A stretch of 64,000 nucleotides of DNA from an uncultured Pseudothermotoga sp. (GTDB lineage Bacteria > Thermotogota > Thermotogae > Thermotogales > DSM-5069), in contig CALKJI010000001.1 of the NCBI GenBank assembly GCA_937995655.1, positions 95,613 through 159,612 of the forward strand, given 5' to 3'. The translations under genes and the position numbers were made by a program. Of this stretch, positions 15,653-23,314 are shown one piece after another (the stretch's first letter is position 1; each line of letters starts with the position of its first letter). The notes under the pieces are model-generated. The model was not told the origin of the DNA. It saw nothing but the letters and a program-made list of their open reading frames with translations, and did no database searches.

Positions 15653-17055
15653 AGGTAGGACTTTTGGGCTTGATGCAACCAAATTTCAGAGGAAATAAAC
15701 AACAGGTCTTCGATAGATGCCTCAAAGGTTTATCTGAACTTTCAAAAGAACTGGATTTTGATCTATACCATGTGAGGAATCTGGTCTCTGATGTTGAACA
15801 TACCAGGAGTTCTTTGAAAGAACTTGAATCCCACGGTATAGATTTACTTTTGATCTTGAATGCCTCCTTTGCTTCCGGTTATCTTGTACAGGCTCTCTTT
15901 GATTTCAACGGTTTTCTTGGTTTTTGGGCAGTCCCCGAAGAGGGAGAAAAAGGTCCTTTACCACTAAATTCGCTATGTGGTATGAATTTGAACATTGGTT
16001 TGCTCAGAAAGAAAAGGCCACACAGGAAGTTCAAATGGTTTTATGGGTATCCAGATCAAGAGATCTTCAAAAAACGCCTCTTTCTTACTGTAAAAACCTT
16101 AGGTACTATCAAGAGATTGAAAGGCAAAAGGATATTACAAGTAGAGGGTTGGGCTCCTGGGTTTGATAATCTGTCCTACGAGTCAAGCGATTTGTACAAT
16201 CACTTTGGTGTAATTGTAGAAAGAATTAGCTTTGAAGAGTTCAAAAAGATGATTCTGTCTCAGAGATCTTTTGATAAAACCATCGATCAGATGAAAAAAC
16301 ACTTCATCGCTATAGATGATCTTTCCAAACAGAGCCTGCCAAAGGCAGCAGCATTGGTAGACGTGGTTAAAGAGCTCCATGAAAAAGGTTATGAGGCTTT
16401 TGCAGTAAGTTGTTGGCCATACTTTAGATCACATCTTTCAATGGTACCTTGCGCATCCTTTGGCTTTTTGAACGATCTTGGTATAACGGTTGCTTGTGAA
16501 GGAGATATCTATGGTGCTTTAAGTATGCTCATTTTGAGATATTTGGCCGAATGTCCATCTCTAATATTTGATATATCACACATAGATGTTGATGAAGATC
16601 TTTTACTATTTTGGCATTGCGGGCTTGGTAGTAAATGTTACTCCGATAAACTTTGGATGGAAAGACATTTCAACCCAGGACCCTTCGATCCTCAAAAGGG
16701 ATGGCTTACTATGGCACCAGTTGCCAGTATGGTTATAGATAAAATGCCGGCAACTGTGATGAGAATTTGTGGTGACGGCGATAAAATAATCTTTTTCAAA
16801 GGTGAATTTTTCGGTGATTCTAAACCATCATTCGATGGCAGTCGTGGCTGGTTTGGTAAGATGAGCTTCGCTGGAAAAAAGCTGGGTGTGATGGATCTTA
16901 TTAACACAATCATGACATATGGGCTTGAACATCATTTTTGTGTTGTAAAAGAAGACTGGGAAGAAGAACTATTTGAATTTGCTTACTGGTCCGATTTAAA
17001 GATCCTGGAACCACTTTCATATGAGAATTATCCATCAAAGATTGAAGGGGTGTGA
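15640..17055 (+). CDS. L-fucose/L-arabinose isomerase-superfamily protein, probable sulfoquinovose isomerase
   Basis: A 471-aa protein with the fold signatures of the L-fucose isomerase superfamily: Glu287 in ACEGDIYGA, Asp311 in IFDISHID and Trp-His-Cys at 325-327 (WHCG), the expected metal and sugar ligands. The start is TTG at 15640, overlapping the sulfoquinovosidase stop by 13 bases, with AAGGAAGG about 9 bases upstream; the long open frame further upstream is read in another frame of the GH31 gene. In the pathway it would convert sulfoquinovose to 6-deoxy-6-sulfofructose, the step between the glycosidase and the transaldolase. Substrate is inferred from context. Confidence 0.8.
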   Translation: MERLKVGLLGLMQPNFRGNKQQVFDRCLKGLSELSKELDFDLYHVRNLVSDVEHTRSSLKELESHGIDLLLILNASFASGYLVQALFDFNGFLGFWAVPEEGEKGPLPLNSLCGMNLNIGLLRKKRPHRKFKWFYGYPDQEIFKKRLFLTVKTLGTIKRLKGKRILQVEGWAPGFDNLSYESSDLYNHFGVIVERISFEEFKKMILSQRSFDKTIDQMKKHFIAIDDLSKQSLPKAAALVDVVKELHEKGYEAFAVSCWPYFRSHLSMVPCASFGFLNDLGITVACEGDIYGALSMLILRYLAECPSLIFDISHIDVDEDLLLFWHCGLGSKCYSDKLWMERHFNPGPFDPQKGWLTMAPVASMVIDKMPATVMRICGDGDKIIFFKGEFFGDSKPSFDGSRGWFGKMSFAGKKLGVMDLINTIMTYGLEHHFCVVKEDWEEELFEFAYWSDLKILEPLSYENYPSKIEGV

Positions 17056-17058
17056 ATT

Positions 17059-18051
17059 TTGAAGACGAACCAAGTCACCATAAAAGATATTGCCAAACTC
17101 AGTGGTTACTCTATAAATACTGTTTCAAGGGCTTTGAACGGTAACGGATACGTCAGTAAACAGGCAAAACAAAAGATCCTGGAGGTCGCAAAAAATATCG
17201 GTTATTACAAAGACAGAACGGCTCTCTCTTTGAGGCAAAAGAAGACCAAGATCATCGGTGTAATAATAGTAGATAACTCAAACCCATTTTATGCAGACGT
17301 ACTGAGTGGTGTAGAAGATGCTGCTTATGAAAAAGGTTTTGAAACGATATTGGTGAACAGCTACAGAGATCCCGAACGTGAAAAAAAAGCAGTAATCAAG
17401 ATGATTGAAAGAAGGGTTGATGGTTTAATAATCACTTCTACCCAACAGAACTGGGAGTTATTACTGAGTGCCAAGCAAAAGACAAATGTTGTAGTAGTCG
17501 GATCACACTATCGGGGTTTGAAATCTGTAAGACCTGACGATCAAAAGATCGGTTATATCGCCACGAAATACTTAGTCCAGATGGGACACAGAAATATCGT
17601 CATGTTCAATTCTTTACCTGAGAAATTTACTTCCCAGTTCCGTCAAAAGGGTTATCAATTGGCGATGGAAGAGGCAGGACTGCGAAGTCATATAATAAAT
17701 TCTGCGGAAGGTTTCGAAAACTCCTACGAAAGATTCAAAGAGTTTTTTCAAGAAAAGAACTCACGAAAGTTCACGGCCGTTCTTTGTTATAACGACATTT
17801 TTGCCTATGCAGTAATAAAAATTGCCAAGGACTTAAAGATAGATGTACCAAACCAACTCAGCGTCATGGGAATAGATGATCTGGTTTTCTCTGCCATAAT
17901 TGATCCCCCACTCACCACTGTTCACATAGATAGACGAGAACTGGGTAAATTGGCCTTTCTGTCGGTCATTGGTGAAAACAACGCCGAAGAAACTGTGATA
18001 GATGTACATCTTGTAGAGAGGTCGAGTGTTGCTCGAAAGACCTCTGTCTAA
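17059..18051 (+). CDS. LacI-family transcriptional regulator of the sulfoquinovose cluster
   Basis: A 330-aa LacI/GalR regulator: N-terminal HTH with hinge (residues 1-60; VTIKDIAKLSGYSINTVSRALNG) and a periplasmic-binding-like sugar domain (SNPFYADVLSGVEDAAYE onward). TTG start, GGGGTG upstream, three bases after the isomerase stop. The consensus operator of this family is found at 7121 in front of the cluster, so it probably represses the whole cluster and responds to an intermediate such as sulfoquinovose. Its 3' end overlaps the convergent thiP gene by 4 bases. Confidence 0.9.
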   Translation: MKTNQVTIKDIAKLSGYSINTVSRALNGNGYVSKQAKQKILEVAKNIGYYKDRTALSLRQKKTKIIGVIIVDNSNPFYADVLSGVEDAAYEKGFETILVNSYRDPEREKKAVIKMIERRVDGLIITSTQQNWELLLSAKQKTNVVVVGSHYRGLKSVRPDDQKIGYIATKYLVQMGHRNIVMFNSLPEKFTSQFRQKGYQLAMEEAGLRSHIINSAEGFENSYERFKEFFQEKNSRKFTAVLCYNDIFAYAVIKIAKDLKIDVPNQLSVMGIDDLVFSAIIDPPLTTVHIDRRELGKLAFLSVIGENNAEETVIDVHLVERSSVARKTSV

Positions 18052-19598
18052 CTCCATTGTCCTGTCTGTTCTGAAAGGAAAAACAGTGCCAAAACAACCA
18101 ACATCAAAATTGAATTCAGTGCCTGAGCTTCACCAACATGCCGCGTACTAAAGAGCTTGTAAGTCGCAACAGATAGCGTGGTCATTTGACCGTTCGAAAG
18201 GATTATCGTTGCTGTAATCTCACCAAGTGCTATAGCCGTAGAAAAGGCAAAGGTACCGAGCAATTCTCTTTTGAAAATAGGCAGTGTTATCCTGAAAAGC
18301 CTCTTTGTAAAATTACAACCATCAATTTTGCTGGCCTCTTCTATCTCCCTTGGAAAACTCCTCCAGACATTTTGAAGAGAGTTGTGAACCAAAGGCAAAG
18401 AGATCAACATGTAAACAGTACTCAGCTTCAATATCTGAGGTATATTGTCAAAAAGAATCATACCAAATGCCATCGTTGCAGGCGAAACAGCTATCGGCAA
18501 ATATGTCAGCGTCGACAAAGAATTTTTCAACCTCACTGAAGCGTAAGAACTCACTAATCCAAGAGCACATACACACATCCCTACCAGAGAACCCAAAACA
18601 ATGCTGTAGACTATCACAGACAATACATTTGCTCCAATTATCCACTCAACACCCTGATTGAACAATCTTTTGAAATTTTCAAGCGTAAAAGTGCCTCCAT
18701 ACCTAAAGAATCCTCCCAGTGAAGCCATACTCAATGGAAGGAAGACAAATAAGCCCATAACTGCTATGTAAAAGTATGCCCATTTTGGCCTCCTTTCTTT
18801 GAGTGTTTCACCAAAAAATTGCTCAGACTTGTTGGATAAGATCAAGAAAATAAAACTTGCTATAGCTACAAAAATCATTTGAAAGAGTGTCAAAGATAAT
18901 GCGCTTTCAAAGTCTAAAAGGATTCTCAAATACATGTAGATACTCACTTCGATAGTTGAATATCTAATGCCTCCCAAGATCAGAACGACAGCAAAACTCG
19001 TGAAACAATAAAGATAGGAAAGCGCAAAAGCCGAACCAACAGCCGGTGTTACCAAAGGAAATTCTATGTACCAAAATCTTTTAAACCTTGAGATACCTTC
19101 AAGGTTAGCCATTTCAAGAATGTTCCTATCTATTCTTTCAAAAGCATCTCCCACAATTCTTATGAAAAGTGGAAAATTATAGAAGACATGACCTATCAAG
19201 ACGGCAGCAAATGTATAAAGTATTCTAAACCTCAGTCCAAACAACGATAGGAAGGAGTTTATCAAACCGTTATTTCCGAAGGTCAGCAAAAATCCTATGG
19301 CCATTGATATCCCCGGGAGCACAAAGGGTACCATGCTTGCTGCCTTTAAAAGGCTTTTTAAACTGTTTGGTAGTTTTGCCCTTGCCAGCAGATAAGCCCC
19401 TGGTATCCCCAAGAGCATAGTCAAAACAGCTGAAATAAAGGCCTGAAAAATAGTGAAGCGTATGATCGACGAATTTCTGGACACAGTTTGAAAAAAATTC
19501 ATCTCTGGAAACCTTGAAAATAACAGAATCAAAGGGAAAATCAAAAAGGTGCCGATAAAGATTACCGGCACCAGAATTAGGATCCTTTGCCTTTTCAT
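18048..19598 (-). CDS. thiP: Thiamine ABC transporter permease (ThiP-type, fused double permease)
   Basis: A 516-aa membrane protein with two copies of a six-helix permease domain, each with an EAA-type loop (EMANLEGISRFKRFWYIEFPLV and EEASKIDGCNFTKRLFRITLP). This fused arrangement is typical of ThiP and iron(III) permeases. ATG start overlaps the thiB stop (ATGA). It shares the TPP riboswitch with thiB, which points to thiamine or its phosphates rather than iron. No ThiQ ATPase gene is present next to it. Confidence 0.88.
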   Translation of the reverse strand: MKRQRILILVPVIFIGTFLIFPLILLFSRFPEMNFFQTVSRNSSIIRFTIFQAFISAVLTMLLGIPGAYLLARAKLPNSLKSLLKAASMVPFVLPGISMAIGFLLTFGNNGLINSFLSLFGLRFRILYTFAAVLIGHVFYNFPLFIRIVGDAFERIDRNILEMANLEGISRFKRFWYIEFPLVTPAVGSAFALSYLYCFTSFAVVLILGGIRYSTIEVSIYMYLRILLDFESALSLTLFQMIFVAIASFIFLILSNKSEQFFGETLKERRPKWAYFYIAVMGLFVFLPLSMASLGGFFRYGGTFTLENFKRLFNQGVEWIIGANVLSVIVYSIVLGSLVGMCVCALGLVSSYASVRLKNSLSTLTYLPIAVSPATMAFGMILFDNIPQILKLSTVYMLISLPLVHNSLQNVWRSFPREIEEASKIDGCNFTKRLFRITLPIFKRELLGTFAFSTAIALGEITATIILSNGQMTTLSVATYKLFSTRHVGEAQALNSILMLVVLALFFLSEQTGQWS

Positions 19599-20581
19599 CT
19601 AGCAATCATTACCTGTACCCATTTTTCAAGCCATTCTTTGCCTTTTTGATCAAAGATGGTGTAATCAAAAGACAATACTTTGTCTATCTGCGATGCGTAT
19701 TTGTAAGCTTCTGGAAGTTTTGTTTCTATGACCGGATACATCCACTGATTCAAAGGCACTTGAGATTGAAATTCCTCACTCAGAACAAACTCGACGAATT
19801 TCTTTGCGAGTTCAATATTCTTGCTCCCATTCACTATGGCAACATATTCTATTTGGACAAATGCTCCTTCTTCCATCACTACCGGCAGATATTTAAGACT
19901 CCCATATTCATGGTAGCTGTAAGCACCATCGGTTGCGTAACTGACCATGATATCTGCCTCTCCCGTCTCGAGCATACTGAATGATTCATCCCAACCCGGT
20001 GTTATAGTTAAAATGTTGCTTTTCAAATTTTTCCAGTACTCCGCAAACCCGTCCTCACCGAAGACTGCCACCGTCCAGAGCATGAAAGAAAGTCCCGTGC
20101 TGGAGGTACGAGGATCTTGAACGACCAGTTTCTTTCTGAATCTTTCATCAAGTAGCTCTTTAAAAGATCTTGGAGGATTTTTGATCTTCTCCGTATTGTA
20201 GACTAATGCAATTGCACCATAATCAAAGGGTGTACCGTAACCTTGCTCATCGAGTAATTTTTCTTCTTTGACCTTAGAGATGTTCTGTGGAGTGAATGGT
20301 ACCAAAAGTCCTTCAGAGATCGCTCGTCTCAAAAGTGGTTGATCCAGCCCAATTACAACGTCAGCCTTTGGTTGTCCCTTTTCAATTATCAACCTGGCAA
20401 GTACATTACCAGCGTCTCCAAAGGATTGTACTCTGACTTTAACACCATTCTGCCTTTCAAAAATAGGTATGACCTTTTGTGCGATGCCTGCGGCAAAACT
20501 ACTGTAAGTGTAAACAACTAATTCTTGAGCGAGTATTGACATTGTCAGAATTAGTGATAAGATAAATAACAACTTTCTCAT
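19595..20581 (-). CDS. thiB: Thiamine-binding periplasmic protein (ThiB/TbpA)
   Basis: A 328-aa binding protein with signal peptide (about residues 1-18, LLFILSLILTMSILAQ) and TbpA-type motifs: ELVVYTYSSFAAGIAQKV, a VVIGLDQPLLRRA segment, PFDYGAIALVYNTEKI and the C-terminal VNGSKNIELAKKFVEFVLS. The ATG at 20581 is chosen because GGGGAGG lies 8 bases upstream; the open frame extends slightly further through two GTG codons. It is the first gene behind the TPP riboswitch, which supports thiamine as ligand. Confidence 0.9.
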   Translation of the reverse strand: MRKLLFILSLILTMSILAQELVVYTYSSFAAGIAQKVIPIFERQNGVKVRVQSFGDAGNVLARLIIEKGQPKADVVIGLDQPLLRRAISEGLLVPFTPQNISKVKEEKLLDEQGYGTPFDYGAIALVYNTEKIKNPPRSFKELLDERFRKKLVVQDPRTSSTGLSFMLWTVAVFGEDGFAEYWKNLKSNILTITPGWDESFSMLETGEADIMVSYATDGAYSYHEYGSLKYLPVVMEEGAFVQIEYVAIVNGSKNIELAKKFVEFVLSEEFQSQVPLNQWMYPVIETKLPEAYKYASQIDKVLSFDYTIFDQKGKEWLEKWVQVMIAR

Positions 20582-20600
20582 ATACACCACCTCCCCTAAG

Positions 20601-20625
20601 TTAAAACCCCGCCACCGGCGGGGTA
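20601..20625 (-). terminator. Intrinsic terminator controlled by the TPP riboswitch
   Basis: On the minus strand ACCCCGCC and GGCGGGGT pair around GGT, followed by TTTAA. It sits between the riboswitch and the thiB ribosome-binding site, so it is the expected expression platform: ligand binding would favour this terminator. Confidence 0.85.
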
Positions 20626-20641
20626 ATTGATTTTCAATTTG

Positions 20642-20726
20642 CTCCCTACGCCGGCATTACCCGGATCAGGTTCAAGGGTCGAGGACTTCCGTCCTCCTCT
20701 CAGCCTCGGATTAGAAGCTCCCCTGC
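20642..20726 (-). ncRNA. TPP riboswitch (THI element)
   Basis: Read on the minus strand this contains the invariant pieces of the TPP riboswitch: GGGGAGC at the 5' arm, CTGAGAGG, then ACCCTTGAACCTGATC, GGGTAATGCCGGCG and the closing TAGGGAGC. It binds thiamine diphosphate and would shut off thiB-thiP when the vitamin is plentiful, through the terminator just downstream. Confidence 0.95.
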
Positions 20727-20846
20727 ACAGATATTCACTTACGTTTTTATTGTATCATAAGTAAAAGACTTGGATCAATATCAAAAATGGCTAACTGTGA
20801 AAAGATGCTGTAAAATTGTTTTGTGCCACGAGAGGAGTGAAAGACT

Positions 20847-21890
20847 GTGAAACTTGGTGATAAGATCCCTAAAGATCTTTTCAACGAGTTCGGGGTCAAT
20901 GCCTTTTCTAATCTTCCGTTCATCCAACAACTCAATCAAAAATTGAATGAAAATGTTGAAATCATAGCTAAAGTGTCGAGTAAGAAGTTACAAGAGGCAA
21001 AAGATCAAAAGAAATTTCTCCTGATGACCTTAACCGACAAGACCGGAAGTATAAGAGCCGTTGATTGGTACAACGCCGATAAGAACTTCGCCAAAGTCAA
21101 CGAAGGTGACGTCGTCTTAGCAAAAGGGAGAATTGTTTACTTTGAGGACCACGCTCAACTCAATTTGGACAGAGAACCAGATTCCCTGCGATGTCTTTCT
21201 GATTCCGAGTATGATTTTCAAAGGTTCGTCGATGTGACAAGCCAAGATGTGGGCAAAATGTATGAAAAACTGACGATATTTGTGAAAGAAATACGAGACG
21301 ATGATCTAAGAAGGTTATTATTGAATCTTTTTGTAGAGGACGAACAGTTCGTCAAGGAATTCATTCGAGCCCCCGCCGGAGTCAACGTTCACCACGCTTA
21401 TATTGGTGGATTGCTTGAACATACTGTGGATGTAGCAAGTTCATGTAAAAAGATCTCGACCGTGTATGAACAATTCCTCAACAGAGACATTCTAATTGCT
21501 GGCGCGATATTGCACGACGTAGGAAAGGTAAAGGAATACAGAGTGACTCAAAAAGGTTTTGAGGTGACAGATGAAGGTGAACTCATTGGGCACATAGTTC
21601 TCGGTACACAGATACTCAGAGAACATACCGTTAAAATATCCTTAAGCAAGAACAAATTAATGCAACTTGAACACATTATTCTTTCTCATCACGGAGAACT
21701 TGAGTGGGGTTCTCCTGTAGTTCCAAAAACGGCAGAGGCCTTTGTTATACACATGCTTGAGAACATGGATGCAAAACTTGCACGTTTTAGAACCATAGGC
21801 GAAAGGGAAAGGAAAAATGGCACAGAAAAACTCTGGAGCGAGTATGACAAGCACCTTCAAAGGCGTCTCTGGCTGGGAGGGATGGAATGA
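20847..21890 (+). CDS. yhaM: YhaM-type 3'-5' exoribonuclease (OB fold + HD domain)
   Basis: A 347-aa protein with an N-terminal OB-type nucleic-acid-binding domain (about residues 30-110, with KTGSIRAVDWYNADK) and a C-terminal HD phosphohydrolase domain (HHAYIGGLLEHT about 187-197 and GAILHDVGKVKEY about 220-232). This order is that of YhaM/CBF1, a manganese-dependent 3'-5' exonuclease of RNA ends. GTG start behind AGAGGAGTG. It overlaps the next gene by 4 bases, forming a yhaM-pgm-topA operon. Confidence 0.88.
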   Translation: MKLGDKIPKDLFNEFGVNAFSNLPFIQQLNQKLNENVEIIAKVSSKKLQEAKDQKKFLLMTLTDKTGSIRAVDWYNADKNFAKVNEGDVVLAKGRIVYFEDHAQLNLDREPDSLRCLSDSEYDFQRFVDVTSQDVGKMYEKLTIFVKEIRDDDLRRLLLNLFVEDEQFVKEFIRAPAGVNVHHAYIGGLLEHTVDVASSCKKISTVYEQFLNRDILIAGAILHDVGKVKEYRVTQKGFEVTDEGELIGHIVLGTQILREHTVKISLSKNKLMQLEHIILSHHGELEWGSPVVPKTAEAFVIHMLENMDAKLARFRTIGERERKNGTEKLWSEYDKHLQRRLWLGGME

Positions 21891-23314
21891 TGAAAATAAA
21901 GTTCGGTACATCTGGTTGGAGAGCCATCATAAGTGATCAGTTTACATTCAGCAATGTGAAAATAGTGAGTCAAGCAATCGCTGAATATGTCAAAAAGACA
22001 GGTGGGAAGACCCTAATTGTAGCTCGAGATACTCGTTTCATGACAGAGCATTACGCACAGTTAGTAGCCCAAGTTCTTACAGCAAACGGAATTAAGGTTC
22101 TGATGCCTGAAAATCCCACGCCCACACCTGTTGTCTCTTTTGCCATAAGGCATTATAAACTTTCTGGTGGTATAAACATTACCGCATCACACAACTCACC
22201 CGAATACTGTGGAATAAAATTCAACCCGGCAGATGGTTCACCCGCTCCGCCAGAGGTAACAAAAGAAATAGAAACTTTGATCGAGAAGATAGACGAAAAG
22301 AAGATACCCACGATCAGTATACGTGAAGCAAGCAGTAAGGATCTTTTTGAGATCTTCGAACCAAAGGCACAATATATAAAAGCGATTGCACAAAAAGTAG
22401 ACCTGGAAAGAATCAAATTGGCTGGTTTAAAGGTCATTGTCGACTTACTTTACGGAACTTCAACAGGTTACTTAGATGAATTGTGTAGGTCAACTTGCGG
22501 TGAGATCGACATTGTTCACAATTACAGGGATCCATATTTTGGAGGCTATAGACCCGAACCAGATGAAGACAGGTTGAGAGAGCTTGCTGAGAAAGTGAAA
22601 AATCGTGGTTGGGACATCGTCTTAGCAACAGACGGTGATGCGGACAGATTTGGAATTGTGGATGACAACGGCGAATATGTCAAACCAAACGAGGTGATAG
22701 CCCTCCTTGCACAACATCTGTATACACACCGAAAATTGAAGGGCCCTGTGGCCAGAACAATTGCCACATCCCATGCAGTTGATTCGGTAGCACAGACCTT
22801 CAATCAAAAAATCTTGGAGACACCTGTTGGATTCAAATTTCTCGCAAACATGTTGCTCTCAGAAAATGTAGTCATCGCAGGAGAAGAGAGTGGGGGACTC
22901 ACCATACAAGGTCACACACCGGAAAAAGATGGGATTCTAGCATGTCTGCTTGTGCTTGAGATGATCGCATATGAGAGAAAAAGTCTCTCACAGATAAGGA
23001 AAGATTTTCGCAAAAATTATGGTGAATTCTTCAATACGAGGATAGATTTTCAATTATCAAGTGAAGAAGAGAAGCAAGAACTACTCTCAAAATTTAAAAA
23101 TATGAAAGATTATCTGTCAGGTATCAAAATAGTCAACCAAGACTCAATCGATGGCACAAGATACTTCTTTGATAAACCAGATGCCTGGGTGCTCGCCAGA
23201 GCTTCTGGGACAGAACCAGTTGTGAGAATATATCTTGAGGCAAAAGATCTTCAAACATTTCAGTCAATGCTTTTAGCAATACGCAAGATGAGTAGACAGG
23301 AAGGGAAAGCATGA
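21887..23314 (+). CDS. Phosphoglucomutase/phosphomannomutase family protein
   Basis: A 475-aa alpha-D-phosphohexomutase that moves phosphate between C1 and C6 of a hexose. The four domains are recognisable: FGTSGWRA at the start, the phosphoserine loop TASHNS with Ser101, the metal loop DGDADRFG in the middle, the sugar loop GEESGGL, and the C-terminal phosphate-binding RASGTEPVVRIY. The phosphoserine motif has Ser104 in place of the usual Pro. ATG at 21887 overlaps the previous stop (ATGA). Glucose or mannose specificity is not decided. Confidence 0.92.
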   Translation: MMKIKFGTSGWRAIISDQFTFSNVKIVSQAIAEYVKKTGGKTLIVARDTRFMTEHYAQLVAQVLTANGIKVLMPENPTPTPVVSFAIRHYKLSGGINITASHNSPEYCGIKFNPADGSPAPPEVTKEIETLIEKIDEKKIPTISIREASSKDLFEIFEPKAQYIKAIAQKVDLERIKLAGLKVIVDLLYGTSTGYLDELCRSTCGEIDIVHNYRDPYFGGYRPEPDEDRLRELAEKVKNRGWDIVLATDGDADRFGIVDDNGEYVKPNEVIALLAQHLYTHRKLKGPVARTIATSHAVDSVAQTFNQKILETPVGFKFLANMLLSENVVIAGEESGGLTIQGHTPEKDGILACLLVLEMIAYERKSLSQIRKDFRKNYGEFFNTRIDFQLSSEEEKQELLSKFKNMKDYLSGIKIVNQDSIDGTRYFFDKPDAWVLARASGTEPVVRIYLEAKDLQTFQSMLLAIRKMSRQEGKA

